Assembly (NCBI GenBank): GCA_030248065.1
Contig: JASAMV010002292.1
Span: 1-64,000, forward strand
Length of the DNA stretch: 64,000 nucleotides
Direction of reading: 5' to 3'
Source of the DNA: Rhynchonema sp. JSB1_4
Taxonomy: Eukaryota; Nematoda; Chromadorea; Monhysterida; Xyalidae
Shown: piece after piece, positions 21,096 to 33,211 of the stretch
Numbering within the stretch: position 1 is the stretch's first letter
How the letters are laid out: every line of letters starts with the position of its first letter
Notes under the pieces: generated by a model
Told to the model about the DNA's origin: nothing
What the model saw: the letters and a program-made list of their open reading frames with translations, nothing else
Databases searched by the model: none
Translations under genes and position numbers: made by a program

Positions 21096-22643
21096 TAACA
21101 AGCGTTTTGAATGATTTTTGAATTTTGAATGCTTCTTTTAAGACATTTTAATGAACCCCGTATTAAATCTTTTTCAAGCAGGTGAAAAATAAATGGCAGA
21201 GAAAATGGGGGTTGGGCTATTTTTCGGTTTTCAACTGCTCCGCCAAGGGGCTTGGTCTATATTTATTTTTTTGTCAACTAAAACCAACCGACAAATAGCT
21301 TTGTTTTTACTTGGATATGATGTTTCAAAGTCTACTTTTGTTTCTATGATGATCAGCATGCTCCCTTTCGTAGACATGCCAAACATCAGCCTACCGAACC
21401 AAACCGTGTTGGAAATGCGGTCAGGCCAACTTCAAACGCTTTTTTCTCGAAAAAGTGGTTTGGGGGTTGGTCTTATTTTTACTGATACCGACGACAGGCG
21501 TGCACGCGTACGTACGCGTGCTGTATGCGTACAGTACGTGCAGAATTCACCCAGAGTTGCAGCTGGTACTGTAGTATGTAAATGTGAGCATACGCCAAAC
21601 TGCGAGATTGCTTCTCATTTGTGAAAGGTGATCGAACTAAGTTCATGCATTAACCTTTCTGGACTCCCTTCTCAGTCTGTTACATTACCCGCCATACCAG
21701 ACAGCAAGTACACTTTCATACACATGGTATGTACGTGTATGTATGTATCCAGGCTTGAAGTGTATACGGTCTATCTGGCTTGTTTTCCATCCGGTAAGTC
21801 GGCGTCTATCCCGTAATTATACAGGCCCCGCGACGCGAAAGGTCGACCAATTGAAAAAACAAAAAAATTACCGCGAAGTTCAGCAGAACACTACCTACAT
21901 TATATATTGTTGCACTTCTACTGGAACTGTCTATAATTTCGGTGACGAATGAGGGACGAATTCCAATGACGTCATTGTTATTCTGATCTAACTTTAATTT
22001 ATGGATGAAATAAATCGGAATTTCCATGAAAAAGATGGGGTTAAGTACTCAGAAAACTTCAAAAGCGAGGTACAGTATCTCATGCGTGCGGTTTCCTCCT
22101 CGTCTTGATGGCTTGCCAAATCAGTTTGACTAGGTTGTTTGTAAACACACGACCATTTTGTTTCTACCAACCTTTTCGCTATGTGTTTTCCACGAACATT
22201 TTGGGAGCATATCCAGAACACAAGCTAAACAAAAGCTTGCATGTACATACATACATGCGTGTATCTCCAACGCCTTAAAAAGACGATATGCGCCGCGCCA
22301 ATAAAGTTCTAAGGATCCAATATACACAATGAGAAAATGCGTACCCTGTTGTTGTTACATTCATCCCAATTGGAGCGCGAGAGAAGCCCAAATCGGTAGA
22401 TCTTTTGCCCCTCCGAATTGAATTTCGGCGGCAAAACCGTTTCACTTGTGGGCCATTTGTGCGTGTTTGTACGTGTTACGTCATGCGTCACTTTTTTTTA
22501 CAAGCAGCTTTGGATATGTGCGCCCTTGGGTGCGCTTCCGCAGCGCGGCTACCGCCCCCAGGACAAAAAAAACAGTCGAAAAAGCAGTTTGTTCGTCAAA
22601 CAGCGCCTTCAATGGAATTTACCGCCGCTTGTTGGCTTAATAT
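21096..22643. other. Intergenic, nothing recognised
   Basis: Mixed-composition DNA with scattered CGTACGTACG and CATACATACATG simple repeats. No supported exon or bounded element. Confidence 0.45.
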
Positions 22644-22763
22644 AGTACTGTGGTCAAATCACATCGTCAAATCTCGTAGTGAACTCAATGTATTATCTCT
22701 CGCGCTCATTTGGGGCTGCTTCAGTTCACGACAACTTGAGGACTTGATTTGACGACAGTACTG
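22644..22763. mobile_element. ~120-bp MITE with AGTACTGT ends, copy 1
   Basis: Inverted ends AGTACTGTGGTCAAATCA and GATTTGACGACAGTACT. The interior TGTATTATCTCTCGCGCTC is shared with copies at 60468-60578 (reverse orientation) and, more diverged, about 56700-56810 in a GGT intron. Confidence 0.6.
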
Positions 22764-24156
22764 TTAGCCCCGCTTGTCTACTTGGTATATACATACCGTA
22801 TGTTCGTGCGCTTGGCACGCATATACAGACATGCTAACCATCCTCCCGCAAGCTAACGAACAGTTAGGAACTCCTAATTCCTGTTTGAAATTGAGCCGGA
22901 ACCAAATTCGGACGCTTTGACACGATCGCGTGCTCTCTGCCAATTCTCATGCGTGTTGCCCCAAAAAAAACTGGTGTGATAAGAAACCATGCTTGGCATG
23001 CGCCGCGCAACTTTTATCGTCTTGTTTCACGCTTCCTTGTAAGCGCTGAGGTAGAATAAGAAACGTGCGATGTTGCCATATACATACATAAATCTGTGGC
23101 CTATATATGTATGAAAACATGTGGTATGTACATATGTATATACGTTTGTGCTATTTTTCTTTTTTTTTAAATCTCGCAGGCCATATACAGTACCAGCTGC
23201 AATTTTTGGGCTGTTTGAGACGTGCAACTGATTATTATGTTTCGCCTGATGATCAGGGTTCTTCTGCTCTTCGCCTTTCCAGTTCAGGGTGGTTAAGGTA
23301 ACCATTCTGGAGACGCCTGTTCTCCTGTAACCATAAGCAGTGTTTACTTGTGCTGCGATACCAAAAACAGTCGCTTTTTGCATGCACTACAGAGATAAGC
23401 TCCCTCAGGAGGCTTTTACGTCATGTGAATGTGTCAAATTTGGCGTTCGATTAAGACAAATAGAGCGTTGTGGCACGAAGAAGATTGCAACTGCCGTCAG
23501 ACAGGCGCCCGACCGTAATCTTAGGTTACACCTATGGGTGTCACATGCGGTGCCTAAACATGCTTCGTTGGACCGTACCAACCTGGGGAAGGCAACGAGA
23601 CCTTTCCTGCCTAAGACATGCCACAGACAAGTTCTGTTAGCATATTGGTACCACGATCTGGCCCCTTGGAAGCTACGTTGTATGTATACTGTATGTCGTC
23701 GTTAGTCTAATTGTTGGGCCGCACCAACTTTGACGGCAAATCCCTTGCCGTGGAGACACCCCTTGCCAAGGGCAAATCCATGCCAAGTCCATGCCAATAT
23801 GGATATTTGCCTTCGAAGCTTATACCGCGGGTAGCCGCAGCAGATCATGTGCATTGTATGTATAGTTCCTGCATGCAAAGTTGATACAGCGCTTTTTGTC
23901 CCCATAACACATTACTTCAAATAACAGAAACCTGGGGGAGAGGCGTCTAGCTTTTTACTCGTACACACATTTACATTTATGTAGTCGCTTAATGCGATAA
24001 CTCATTGAGCGATGTGTGAAGGTGTTAGTCTGGATTGGACCTGGCGCGAACAAAGGATATTATTTTAGCCGGTAAATTTTACTTCTCGAGGAGGCGTGCC
24101 TGCCAGGGACATATAATGTAGTATGTACATTCTGTGCAAAGATTTTCAATCGAAGG
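22764..24156. other. Intergenic, nothing recognised
   Basis: Contains a short cluster of self-complementary phrases at 23740-23800 (CCCTTGCCAAGGGCAAATCC, CATGCCAAGTCCATGCC). No exon or element with defined ends. Confidence 0.4.
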
Positions 24157-24421
24157 GCGCCCTTAGTCATAGTGGAAAATGAAAAATGAAAATGAGGAAA
24201 TATTCTATGTTCAAGTTTTCCATTTCCATTTTCCAATATGACTAAGGGCATACTGGAAAATGGGAAATGGAAATGAAATAAAACGTTTTCTGCAGCAGTC
24301 ATGTTTTGACATGTGACAAAAACATTTTCTGTTCCGCTCAATTCTCGGCCGCTGATTGGTCAGATTTTACACAGAAATGTTTTGTTTCATTTCCCCATTT
24401 TCCACTATGACTAAGGGCGCC
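24157..24421. mobile_element. MITE with GCGCCCTTAGTCATAGTGG ends and repeated internal half-sites
   Basis: Ends GCGCCCTTAGTCATAGTGG and CCACTATGACTAAGGGCGC are inverted repeats. The middle (24215-24265) repeats the pattern CCATTTTCCAATATGACTAAGGGC, so three or four copies of the end sequence exist inside 265 bases. No target duplication could be assigned. Confidence 0.65.
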
Positions 24422-24549
24422 TGAAAACGGACCAGGGAGTGAAACATCGAAATCGAATTTCTACTTCCATACGTCGCCCCTGCACCAAGTTTAAAGATTG
24501 TTTGGATCTATAAATAAAGCGTTTGCTTTCACATGTAACCAACCTGTAT

Positions 24550-24879
24550 GGTCCGTCCACCAGCTCATGGCACTTTGTGTTGCTGCTGGCTGGTTTGGTC
24601 CCTTCCTCCCCGTTCTAATATGAAAGAGAAATTGAGTGTGAGCGATTTTGCAAAAAAACTAAAAAAATGATAAAATGTGTCGAAAACGATTGAATTCGAT
24701 CAAATTTAAAATTAAATTAAATTAAAATCTATAAAACACGTCGATTTCATGAAAACAGCAATTTAGGAGCAAAAATGTTTTTTTCGGAAACTCAATTTCT
24801 CTTTCATTAGAACGTGGAGGAAGGGAACAAGTCGGCCAGCAGCAACACAAAGTGCCATGAGCCGGTGGGCTGGGCGGAC
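24550..24879. mobile_element. TA-associated MITE with GGTCCGTCCACCAGCTCATG ends, copy 1
   Basis: Inverted ends near TCATGGCACTTTGTGTTGCT and AACACAAAGTGCCATGAG. The interior (AATTCGATCAAATTTAAAAT) aligns with copy 2 at 44051-44372. TA follows the right end. One end fragment is present at 61753-61785. Confidence 0.75.
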
Positions 24880-27608
24880 TATACCTAACGTTCAAATCAT
24901 GTGACAAGAAGTAGTCAAAATGCCTGGGTCTTTAACAACAATGTGCGAGAGCGCATTTAGCAGCTCGATTCTTAAAAGCCCGATCGAACCGCCAAAAAGG
25001 CTCACATTTTTTCGCAAAAGTGCGTTATTATAGCCGCAAGCGTTTGAGTGGTGTCAATTGTTATCCTTTCGGTTGACTTCATTTTTTGCATTATCATTCA
25101 GTCCTAGGCCAGGCCCCCTGCACCGGTTAAGTTATGCGCACGCGCAAACATGCTGCACCCGTATGGGTGGTGAAAAATGCCGAAATAGCCAGCCGTGCGT
25201 TTTATTTGCGTTCTTGGTTTGCTTGTAAACCCGACCCAGGAAATGTAGATTTGTGCATATCAATCGTTAAGCGGTTTGCCGTTCTTAAATGCCCTCAGAT
25301 GGCAAACTTCGAGTGACTGACGCTATTTAGCTGGTTTATCAAAGGATAGGGCCGAAGTTTCGACTTAAAAATCTCACGTCTTGGGGGACTGCTTAAGTTC
25401 CGTTGCATTATAATGTCTACCCGCCTTTGTCACAGATATTCTAACAAAGACAAGGTTTTCGGTACAGCAGGAACTGCAGCAGCAAGCAGACAATTGTGCG
25501 GAAAACCTTTCACCTTATCGTTCACGTCAACACTGCTGAAAAAATATCCCAAAAATAGTCGAGTTGCCAATAAAGTACCATGTGTGGACGAATAGTTTTC
25601 TTTTTTCATAAACCATGGTCGGTGAGCCTTCAGGTACATAGTACATCTACGTATGCATGATGTGGTGCTCCACAGACACGGCGGCGACTTATCCCAAATT
25701 AGATTTCGGACCAAGTGTTTTCTGAACACGCATGACTCTCTCGGACAGCGTGCGGGGATAATACAATTTTTTCTTTCGCTGAAACTTTCGTTTTGGGACA
25801 CTTTCCGCTCGTCATAAACGCCGTGCCTACACGTGTCCTAAACCTCTTACCATCATTATACTGTAGATCCAAGAGAAAAGAACGCCTTTTCAGCTTGACT
25901 GTACCCAAATGTATTTCTTTCGCGTGTTTCCTGATTACTCATATGCTGGCATAGGCTATCCAAAATGCTTGCATTGCAACTTTTCACAGGGTGGGGCTCA
26001 TGCGGAGCTAAAACAGCGATCAGAAAACAAGAGGATTCTGAAAAGTGAATCAAGCGTAGTATGTATTGACCAACTAATATTTTCACAACGCAGATTTCCC
26101 TTGTTCGTGCAACTTCGACCTCTTTTTTTATCTGCACCTTGCCCCTTCTCGCACTGCAAATCAATCTTTATGAGCCCGCGCAGCTGCAACAACAAAGAAC
26201 GAAGCGAACGGCAAGTTTTTTGAACCGATTTCAGGCATCATGCAATCATACAAGTCGAAGGTTGATGAGGATTTCGCGAAAAAAACCCGCTGACACTTTC
26301 TTTCTATAATAAAAACTTATGTTGCGCTTAGTCAGGGCTTAGCGCTTTGTCTTTTGGTTTGGGTGTTCCATATTTGAAGCGCATTTGCGAGCTAGAAGCT
26401 GATTTACTGTTCTGAACAGTCTTACTGTGGATGTTGTTACATGTTTTCATAAGATTTTTTTTCAAGCGACGACACACCTTTCCAAATGGGCGAACGGCGG
26501 TAAGCGGTCATCATTTTTCAGACAAAATACCAGAGCATAATAATGTAACAGCAGTGAGCCTCCAAAAAGGACCTCGACCAGATTTTATTGTTATTTTATT
26601 TTATTCATCACTGCTGCGCACAAAAGTGCATAAGCCCGTGAGAGAGGGCAACGGGTAATCAAACCATAAGTTAGCCACACCTGTGTCTGTGTGAAGCACG
26701 GGCCACATTGGAATCTTTGTGGATTCGCCCCATGACGATGGCCATTTTAAACGGCGGGTAACCAAAAAACCACACGTCACCCTTGCACAATATTCATCTT
26801 GGGACGCGTTTTTCATCCCAAAAGAACAAGAAGCCAACCGTATATTTTCATGCGTGTCAAGCTCGGCACACCAAAACAGTCAATCTAAATTCGATTATAT
26901 CAACAAGCGGTTTACCGCGCGTGTTCCCCGGTTGGTTTCTTGTGAAACTGAAACACGCACATGCCAAATTTGTGCGCCTTTATCCGTTCTTCGGTACACG
27001 ATTGATGGGCGATGAAACGCCGATTCACGGGCCCTTTCTAGTCCGAGATCATCAAGAGTAGCCCTTTAAGGTTAATTTTATCTTCATCTGTGGTATGTCA
27101 ACCAGTGTGGCATCTTTGGCGCTTCATGGAACTTTGTGTTGGTTTTCGTTCATTTTGTCGTTTCTTTTCATATGCGCGGTTTTTTTGGTCGTTCTTGTTA
27201 TGATACCACTTTTTATTGGACTAGAGGCGTGCCTAAATATAGCATCATGAACATCGCTGAGAACTCAATGTAGACCGCACAATTATTATCGTGTTACAAA
27301 AATGTCGGCCCAAAAAACTTGCGGTTCACCGTGTTTCCACTGAAATTTCACTGCGGACAAAGTATTTTTCTGCGGCGGAAACCTCTTATTATCGCGCCCG
27401 GCCTTCAAGTTACTGTATTCCGTATGCCTTTTTTATCTATTATGACGGGGTTATATTGTTATATATATACATACGTGTACATAGGTAATTTTGCATTATA
27501 GGAGTTCTTCCTTCACTCATCTATATACATGCAGACATGAAAAGTTTGACGCAAGCATGGGATGCTTTGCTTCACTGTCATTGTTGGTGTGCAGTCTGCT
27601 CTCTTATA
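24880..27608. other. Intergenic, nothing recognised
   Basis: Several overlapping open frames on both strands but none with a recognisable motif, exon chain or codon pattern. No bounded repeat is seen. Confidence 0.45.
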
Positions 27609-27749
<141 letters not shown>

Positions 27750-28741
27750 TAAAATGTACATACATAGTTGTTATGGTCACAATCTCGAGGTTTGATGTGC
27801 ATTTCGCCATGAATGTACCGTATTCAATGAATACAGCAATTCTTTGTTAAATTCTGGCACGTCAAATTGTGGCGCGGTGCATATCATAACCCTAAATTCT
27901 GCTGAAGTCTTGTAAACACAATAATGTATGTATATGCTCCTTCCTATCAGACTTTTCTTCCTATTCACTTTTCCAGAATGTGAATTTCGTTTTTGAAGCA
28001 CACCATCAAAGTCATACTTTCAATACTATCGTGGTTTGCGCGATACCACCACCGCTCCCGCGCGTCCCTTGTGAGTTGTCATCAAAGTTGTAGTGCGAGG
28101 CGATAAAACGGAATTCTGGTCTTTAAGATTTGTTTCTTTATGACGACGTTTTCTTTCTACAGATAGAGTGTGACGTTTTGTAGGTGCGTTTTTTGCGCTT
28201 TGTGCATTTATGTACTTTTATTAGCGTCGGTGTTAAACTTGCGGTGACCGGGTCGGATCCGCATTTAGCATGTGTCATTTGTGAAATATGGATACATTAA
28301 GAAATAGACTCGTATTAAGAAAGTAGTGATGAAATTGATTTCGACCGGTGTTGTTAGCAGACCTAAAGTTCCATATCGACCTTTGTTTTGCATGTGTACT
28401 TGTGTACCGGTGTACCATTAGTCACGAGCTTCTGCTTTTTATGACCACAAAACATCCACGCACAGTAACACGAAACAATAAAAATCGAGTTTTTGCAAAG
28501 ATGGACACACTGGGGTACTCGAATTAAAACACGCACTTGGTCTCCAGTACCCATGATACTGTATGTATAGGTATACCTGTTACATTACTGTGCTGTTGTG
28601 TGCCCATCCATATCGTTCTGGACAGTCATAAATACGTATGTAATATTCAGCATTTACTGGGAGGGACAACAACAAAATGAAACAATTTCCAATTTCTTAG
28701 TAATATGAAATAAATTGCGCCTGTACGTAAGTAATGCATAT
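27750..28741. other. Intergenic, nothing recognised
   Basis: No exon, RNA gene or repeat with clear ends could be supported here. Confidence 0.4.
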
Positions 28742-29416
28742 CAGGGTTGGGCAAAAAAAATTTAAAAAAAAAATTTTTTTTAAAAAAAGGTTTTTGAAAA
28801 AAAATTTTTTTTAAAAATTTTTCGGGGGAACAAAATGTTCTAAAACGTCCAAAAATGGCCTTTTTGGGGGTTATTTTTTGTCATTTTTTCTCAAGGGTCG
28901 AAAAATTTTCTTCACAAAATCACCTTTGGGGCATGTATTTGGTACCTAACATACCCCAAATGATGTTATTATACCTTCCCGTGATACATGGGACACAGTA
29001 TGCATGTACCTACATGGTACTTCGATGTCATGACCCATCAGGTAGGTCATATACGACCGATTCAGCTACCCGACAAGTATTTCTGCAGCTTATATTCTCA
29101 ATTCAGTGTGGTTTATAAGTGAATCTTGCTTATTCGGCCACAAACTGTTGTGTCCGATACCACAGAGCAGCAATCATCGGTCCATATCAAGCACAGACTG
29201 TTGGATCGCACCGAAATGACGTAAACACTCTTCATAAGTGATGCAAACCAAGTCACAAAAGTGACTTGTCAATTAAAGTTGCATTTTTTCGCGATTTTGC
29301 GCGTTTGTTAGGCAAATTTGGTAAAATTTCCCCGAATCTCAGACTTTTTAAAAAAAAATTTAAAAAAAATTTTTTTTTTTAAAAACTTGTTTAAAAAATT
29401 TTTTTTTCCAACCCTG
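28742..29416. mobile_element. 675-bp hAT-like MITE with CAGGGTTGG ends and 8-bp duplication, intact copy
   Basis: Ends CAGGGTTGGGCAAAAAA and TTTTTTTCCAACCCTG. The flanks are an exact duplication ATGCATAT. Both ends continue as long A/T blocks (AAATTT patterns). The interior (CTTTGGGGCATGTATTTGG, CCGATTCAGCTACCCGAC) is repeated in reverse orientation at 41940-42945. Confidence 0.85.
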
Positions 29417-29686
29417 ATGCATATGGCTATGACTTGAGCTAAGTTTCTCAGTCTGTTGCTTCGTTCGAAGTTCCCCCGTGCGTGTCCTGTCACTAAATTG
29501 GGCTCATTAAACGTGCATCCTTTTTAGATTTGCACATGGAGAGAAACATGCGTCTGCGGCGGGCACCACGCGCGCAGTTACGGTATATACGCATGATTAC
29601 CTATGTATGCTGTATTAAGTTGCTTGCTCTCAAAAACGTCGATATACCGGAAGCCTAACAAATAATGTACATGGATATGTCAATAT

Positions 29687-30078
29687 CAGTGGTGTCGTTG
29701 AGAAATCGAAATTTTCCCATACGCAGCCCACTTTTTGGGAAATTTCCCATACATACCCCCAAAAATCAAAATTTTTCCATACCAGGGGGATTTCTCCAAA
29801 AGTTCGAAAGTTTCCCATACCCGAAGGGTTTCTGAAAAAATGACCTCAAAAATCTTCTTAAAGTGTAGAAAAATTGGTCTAAAAATGACATTTTTAGACA
29901 TGACATTTTGTCTTTTGACATTTTTAGGCGAAAAATGGTCAATTTTGTACTTCATGGGGTCAAAAAAGTCCTTTCTTAAGGGTGCTTGTTTCCTTAAAGT
30001 GAAAAATTTCCCATATTCCGTACCCCCGGCCGATTTCCCATGCCCCATACCATGGGGATGGTACCCCCCATACGACTG
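29687..30078. mobile_element. 392-bp hAT-like MITE with TTTCCCATACC words
   Basis: The left end is CAGTGGTGTCGTTG and the right end CCATACGACTG. The flanks are an exact 8-bp duplication GTCAATAT (29679-29686, 30079-30086). The word TTTCCCATAC appears about eight times near both ends. The core (29840-29960) has TGACATTTTTAGACATGAC-type sequence resembling the A/T cores of other members. Confidence 0.85.
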
Positions 30079-30086
30079 GTCAATAT

Positions 30087-30744
30087 TGTCACGAGAGAAC
30101 TCTCGGTGGCATCAAATTTCATATTCGGCACTAATTTTTTTCAAATACAGTTTTACAGTATGCTAAAAATGTAGGTTCCCACTTGTTACTCGCTGTGTAT
30201 ACAGCACCTCATAATCTGCCATATCAAATCAAGTACATACGCATGGACGTGTATACCTTGCCCAATTCCTCAACAAAGTGTTTCCTGATTTTCCGTGGTT
30301 GCCCATCCTTGGGCAGAGCTTGCGGCCGAACAAAGAATTTTGGCTCAAAATGCGTATTCACTATCATCAGCTTGGAGAGCAACAGAACAGATATCAAAAC
30401 GGAGATGGTTTTATTGGGTTTACTACCTTGATGTGCCGAAACCACACATTAATGCACACACACATTCTCCGTTTGACAAAAACAATCGATTCACCAGCGG
30501 TCTGGACTGGTCCTAAACTGTCAGGGACAAAACAATCATTATGCTGCAGTATGAGTCGATGCATAAGTTTTCTGCTGAGGCGTTCCCTTCCACTTGGTAC
30601 ATGTTCGAAAAAAGACCGGATACTCACTGGGAAGAATGTGGGGTTTTAGACCACACATCATGTGGGTTTTTCAATACCACACATAAACTTTTTTTTAAAA
30701 AAAGAAGTTTGTCATATTATAAAAAACCACATATGGTGGCACAA
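30087..30744. other. Intergenic, nothing recognised
   Basis: Short overlapping frames only. TGTGGTTT/AAACCACA phrases near 30640-30730 may be another decayed inverted-repeat element, but ends are unclear. Confidence 0.35.
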
Positions 30745-31600
30745 TTATGATAATTAAATGGAATTTATTTTTTTTTTTTTTTCTTCGTTAAATACATTTT
30801 TTTTTTTTTAATTACAATAAATACCCAACACAAAACTTTTTTTCTTTTCCTTCATATTAAATCTAATACCTATCTATCCACCAACCTTTTATTTTTTTTT
30901 TTTTTTTTTCTCTTTTCTTCTCTTTTTTTACTTTCTTTTTTATATAAAACAATATTCACTTCTTTCTCCACACCGGGACAAGAAAAACACAAAACTACCT
31001 CCTTTTTTACCCTTGTTTTTTTTTTATTTTTTCCTTTTTTTTTTTCCAAACTTTTTTTCCCTTTATTTTCTCTTTTTTTTCTTTGTTTTCTTACCGCCCG
31101 CCCCCGGCGCTGGCTCTATAATAACACAAAAACACCCCTCCCTTAAATTTAAACCATATTTTACTTTATTTATTTTTTTTTCACTTTTTCTCTTTTTTAT
31201 TTTCCCCATTTTTTTCTCCTTCTCCCCTTTACTTTTTTTGCCCCTTAGCTTTTTTTTTTTTTCTCTTTAAATATATAATATTTATACTTTTTTTTTTTAA
31301 TCTAAACTCACTCTTTCTTTTTTCTTTTCTTTAATTACTCTTTTTTTTCTCCTTTTTTTTTTCAATATAAAAAAAATATATCTACCCAACATATACTCGA
31401 ACAAAACAACACACACATTGTGTGACAATAAAGAGCGTAAAAACAACACACAATTGTTTATTTTCTTACCCACCCCTAAAAACAACACACACTTTTTTAT
31501 AACTAACCACACTTTTATTGCAGCACCCCCCACACTCTTTCTTAAAAACAACAAAATAAATATCCACACCCCCTACCAATCAAGAGCATATGCCAACTGT
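30745..31600. repeat. Strongly G-depleted polypyrimidine then A/C-rich tract
   Basis: From about 30745 to 31380 the plus strand is almost only T and C with some A; G is nearly absent except around 31097-31115. From 31380 to 31600 it changes to A/C-rich (ACAACACACA). Either a genuine strand-asymmetric low-complexity block or a poorly resolved assembly segment. Confidence 0.75.
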
Positions 31601-33211
31601 TGGCTGATATAGTTTGTTGGCTAATTGGTTAGTCGTCAACGTACATATGGTAAGTCAACTGCGGTGTGTGTATATAGTTCACATAGTTCAAGCCTGAGTT
31701 AGCGCGGAATTGGCGCTGACGAGAGTTGATGATGTGCGTTGATAACATGAATATAAGCCGGATTGTTATGTTTGCATGGAGGAAATACATACATACGCGC
31801 ACGCAATGGCGGTCTCTGTCTGAGTGGGTGTTAAGGAATGAAAAAAGGGCATCAGGGGCTCTTGAAAATCTAGACATGTTCTGGTTACCACTGTACTTCA
31901 AGTTCAAAGCTGGTGTTCCCTAGTGTGATTCATGTGGTGCCTGTAATGAACCCAATGTAACTTTTCCCACTACGACTCCCAAGATTAGCTGTCTTGGGGT
32001 ACTTAACGCATTGGATTCGGTGCTCTGGAAGCTCATTTATTTGCACCCGCCGTGATTTTTCGTCGAGAAACCTCACAGAAATATCTGTTCCAACATAATG
32101 TGTTTATGTACCACTCACGACCAAACACAGACACCACAATTCAGTGCAGACAGCCGACCAAAATGGTCCCCAGTCGCATAATAAATGCAGAGCGCCAAAA
32201 GTTTTTTTTCATTGAGCCATGAATCAAAAACATGCTGTCGTGGCTCTGCCAGTTTGCGCATATACATGTACATACAGTATGCTTGTTAGTGTGCACTTGT
32301 TAAAAAAAGGAACTTCACGAGACGAACAGTTTTTGTGTTAACTCTACGCCTTGCGTTTGAATGATTTTCGAAATGGGGTCCGACCCAGTGTATGCGCGAA
32401 AAATGTTCGTGGCTTATATTGATGTGGTCAACGCACATCGGCAACGTCTATCGTCAACACAGCCAGACCAATAAGGGTGTAGTCAACCATGATCTTCGGG
32501 TCATCTACACAAGTAGTGTGTTATGGGCTGCATGTTTTGCGAAATAATTTACTTATTTTCATCTGCTTTGGCCCGTAAATGTCGTCGAGGGCCTCCTAAC
32601 TGTTCCAGACACCAGAGAGGGATCGGACCTTCCGTGTTTTTGTTCTGTGGGACGGTCCGCCCCTCTGAAAGGAGCATTCTTTATACGTAATGGCAATTAT
32701 ACATACGAGTGGTGAGCCACGTTGACCATTTGCGTTAACCACCGAACAATTCGCCGTAAAATCTTGTGCCAAGTTACTGTCTCCCTGAGGTTCGAAAATA
32801 TGGTCAACTTGAGAAATTCATTCGAAAACGACCGCGCCAAATCTGCTTTGATCTGAGCTTTCGAAAATAGCGGCGATCCTGGTGGTCCACTTCTTGGTCA
32901 AGACGTTCCATACAAACTACGAAAGTGGTTTATTTTCAACTTGCTTTTTTGCCTCGGATAACTATGTTTTACTTATGTTTGTCAATTACGTCATTATGGA
33001 TTTCTATAATACATCACGCAAAGATAGATTTTGCTCAGCTTTGGCTGGTTTTTCTATACATATCATCAGTCTTTCAGATACAAAATGCTCCCACCAACAG
33101 CGACACAATAATTTTCTATGATGATTTTATTACTGTGCCTGTCACAGAGGATACGCAACCCAAAGAAAATGTGACCCATGAATTGAGATCAGCATTAAAT
33201 TAACGACAACA
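31601..33211. other. Upstream region of the GPCR gene
   Basis: Mostly unassigned. An acceptor-like site (ATCAGTCTTTCAG, ending about 33079) followed by an untranslated stretch up to the ATG at 33212 could be a 5' UTR exon of the receptor gene. No other gene is supported. Confidence 0.4.
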
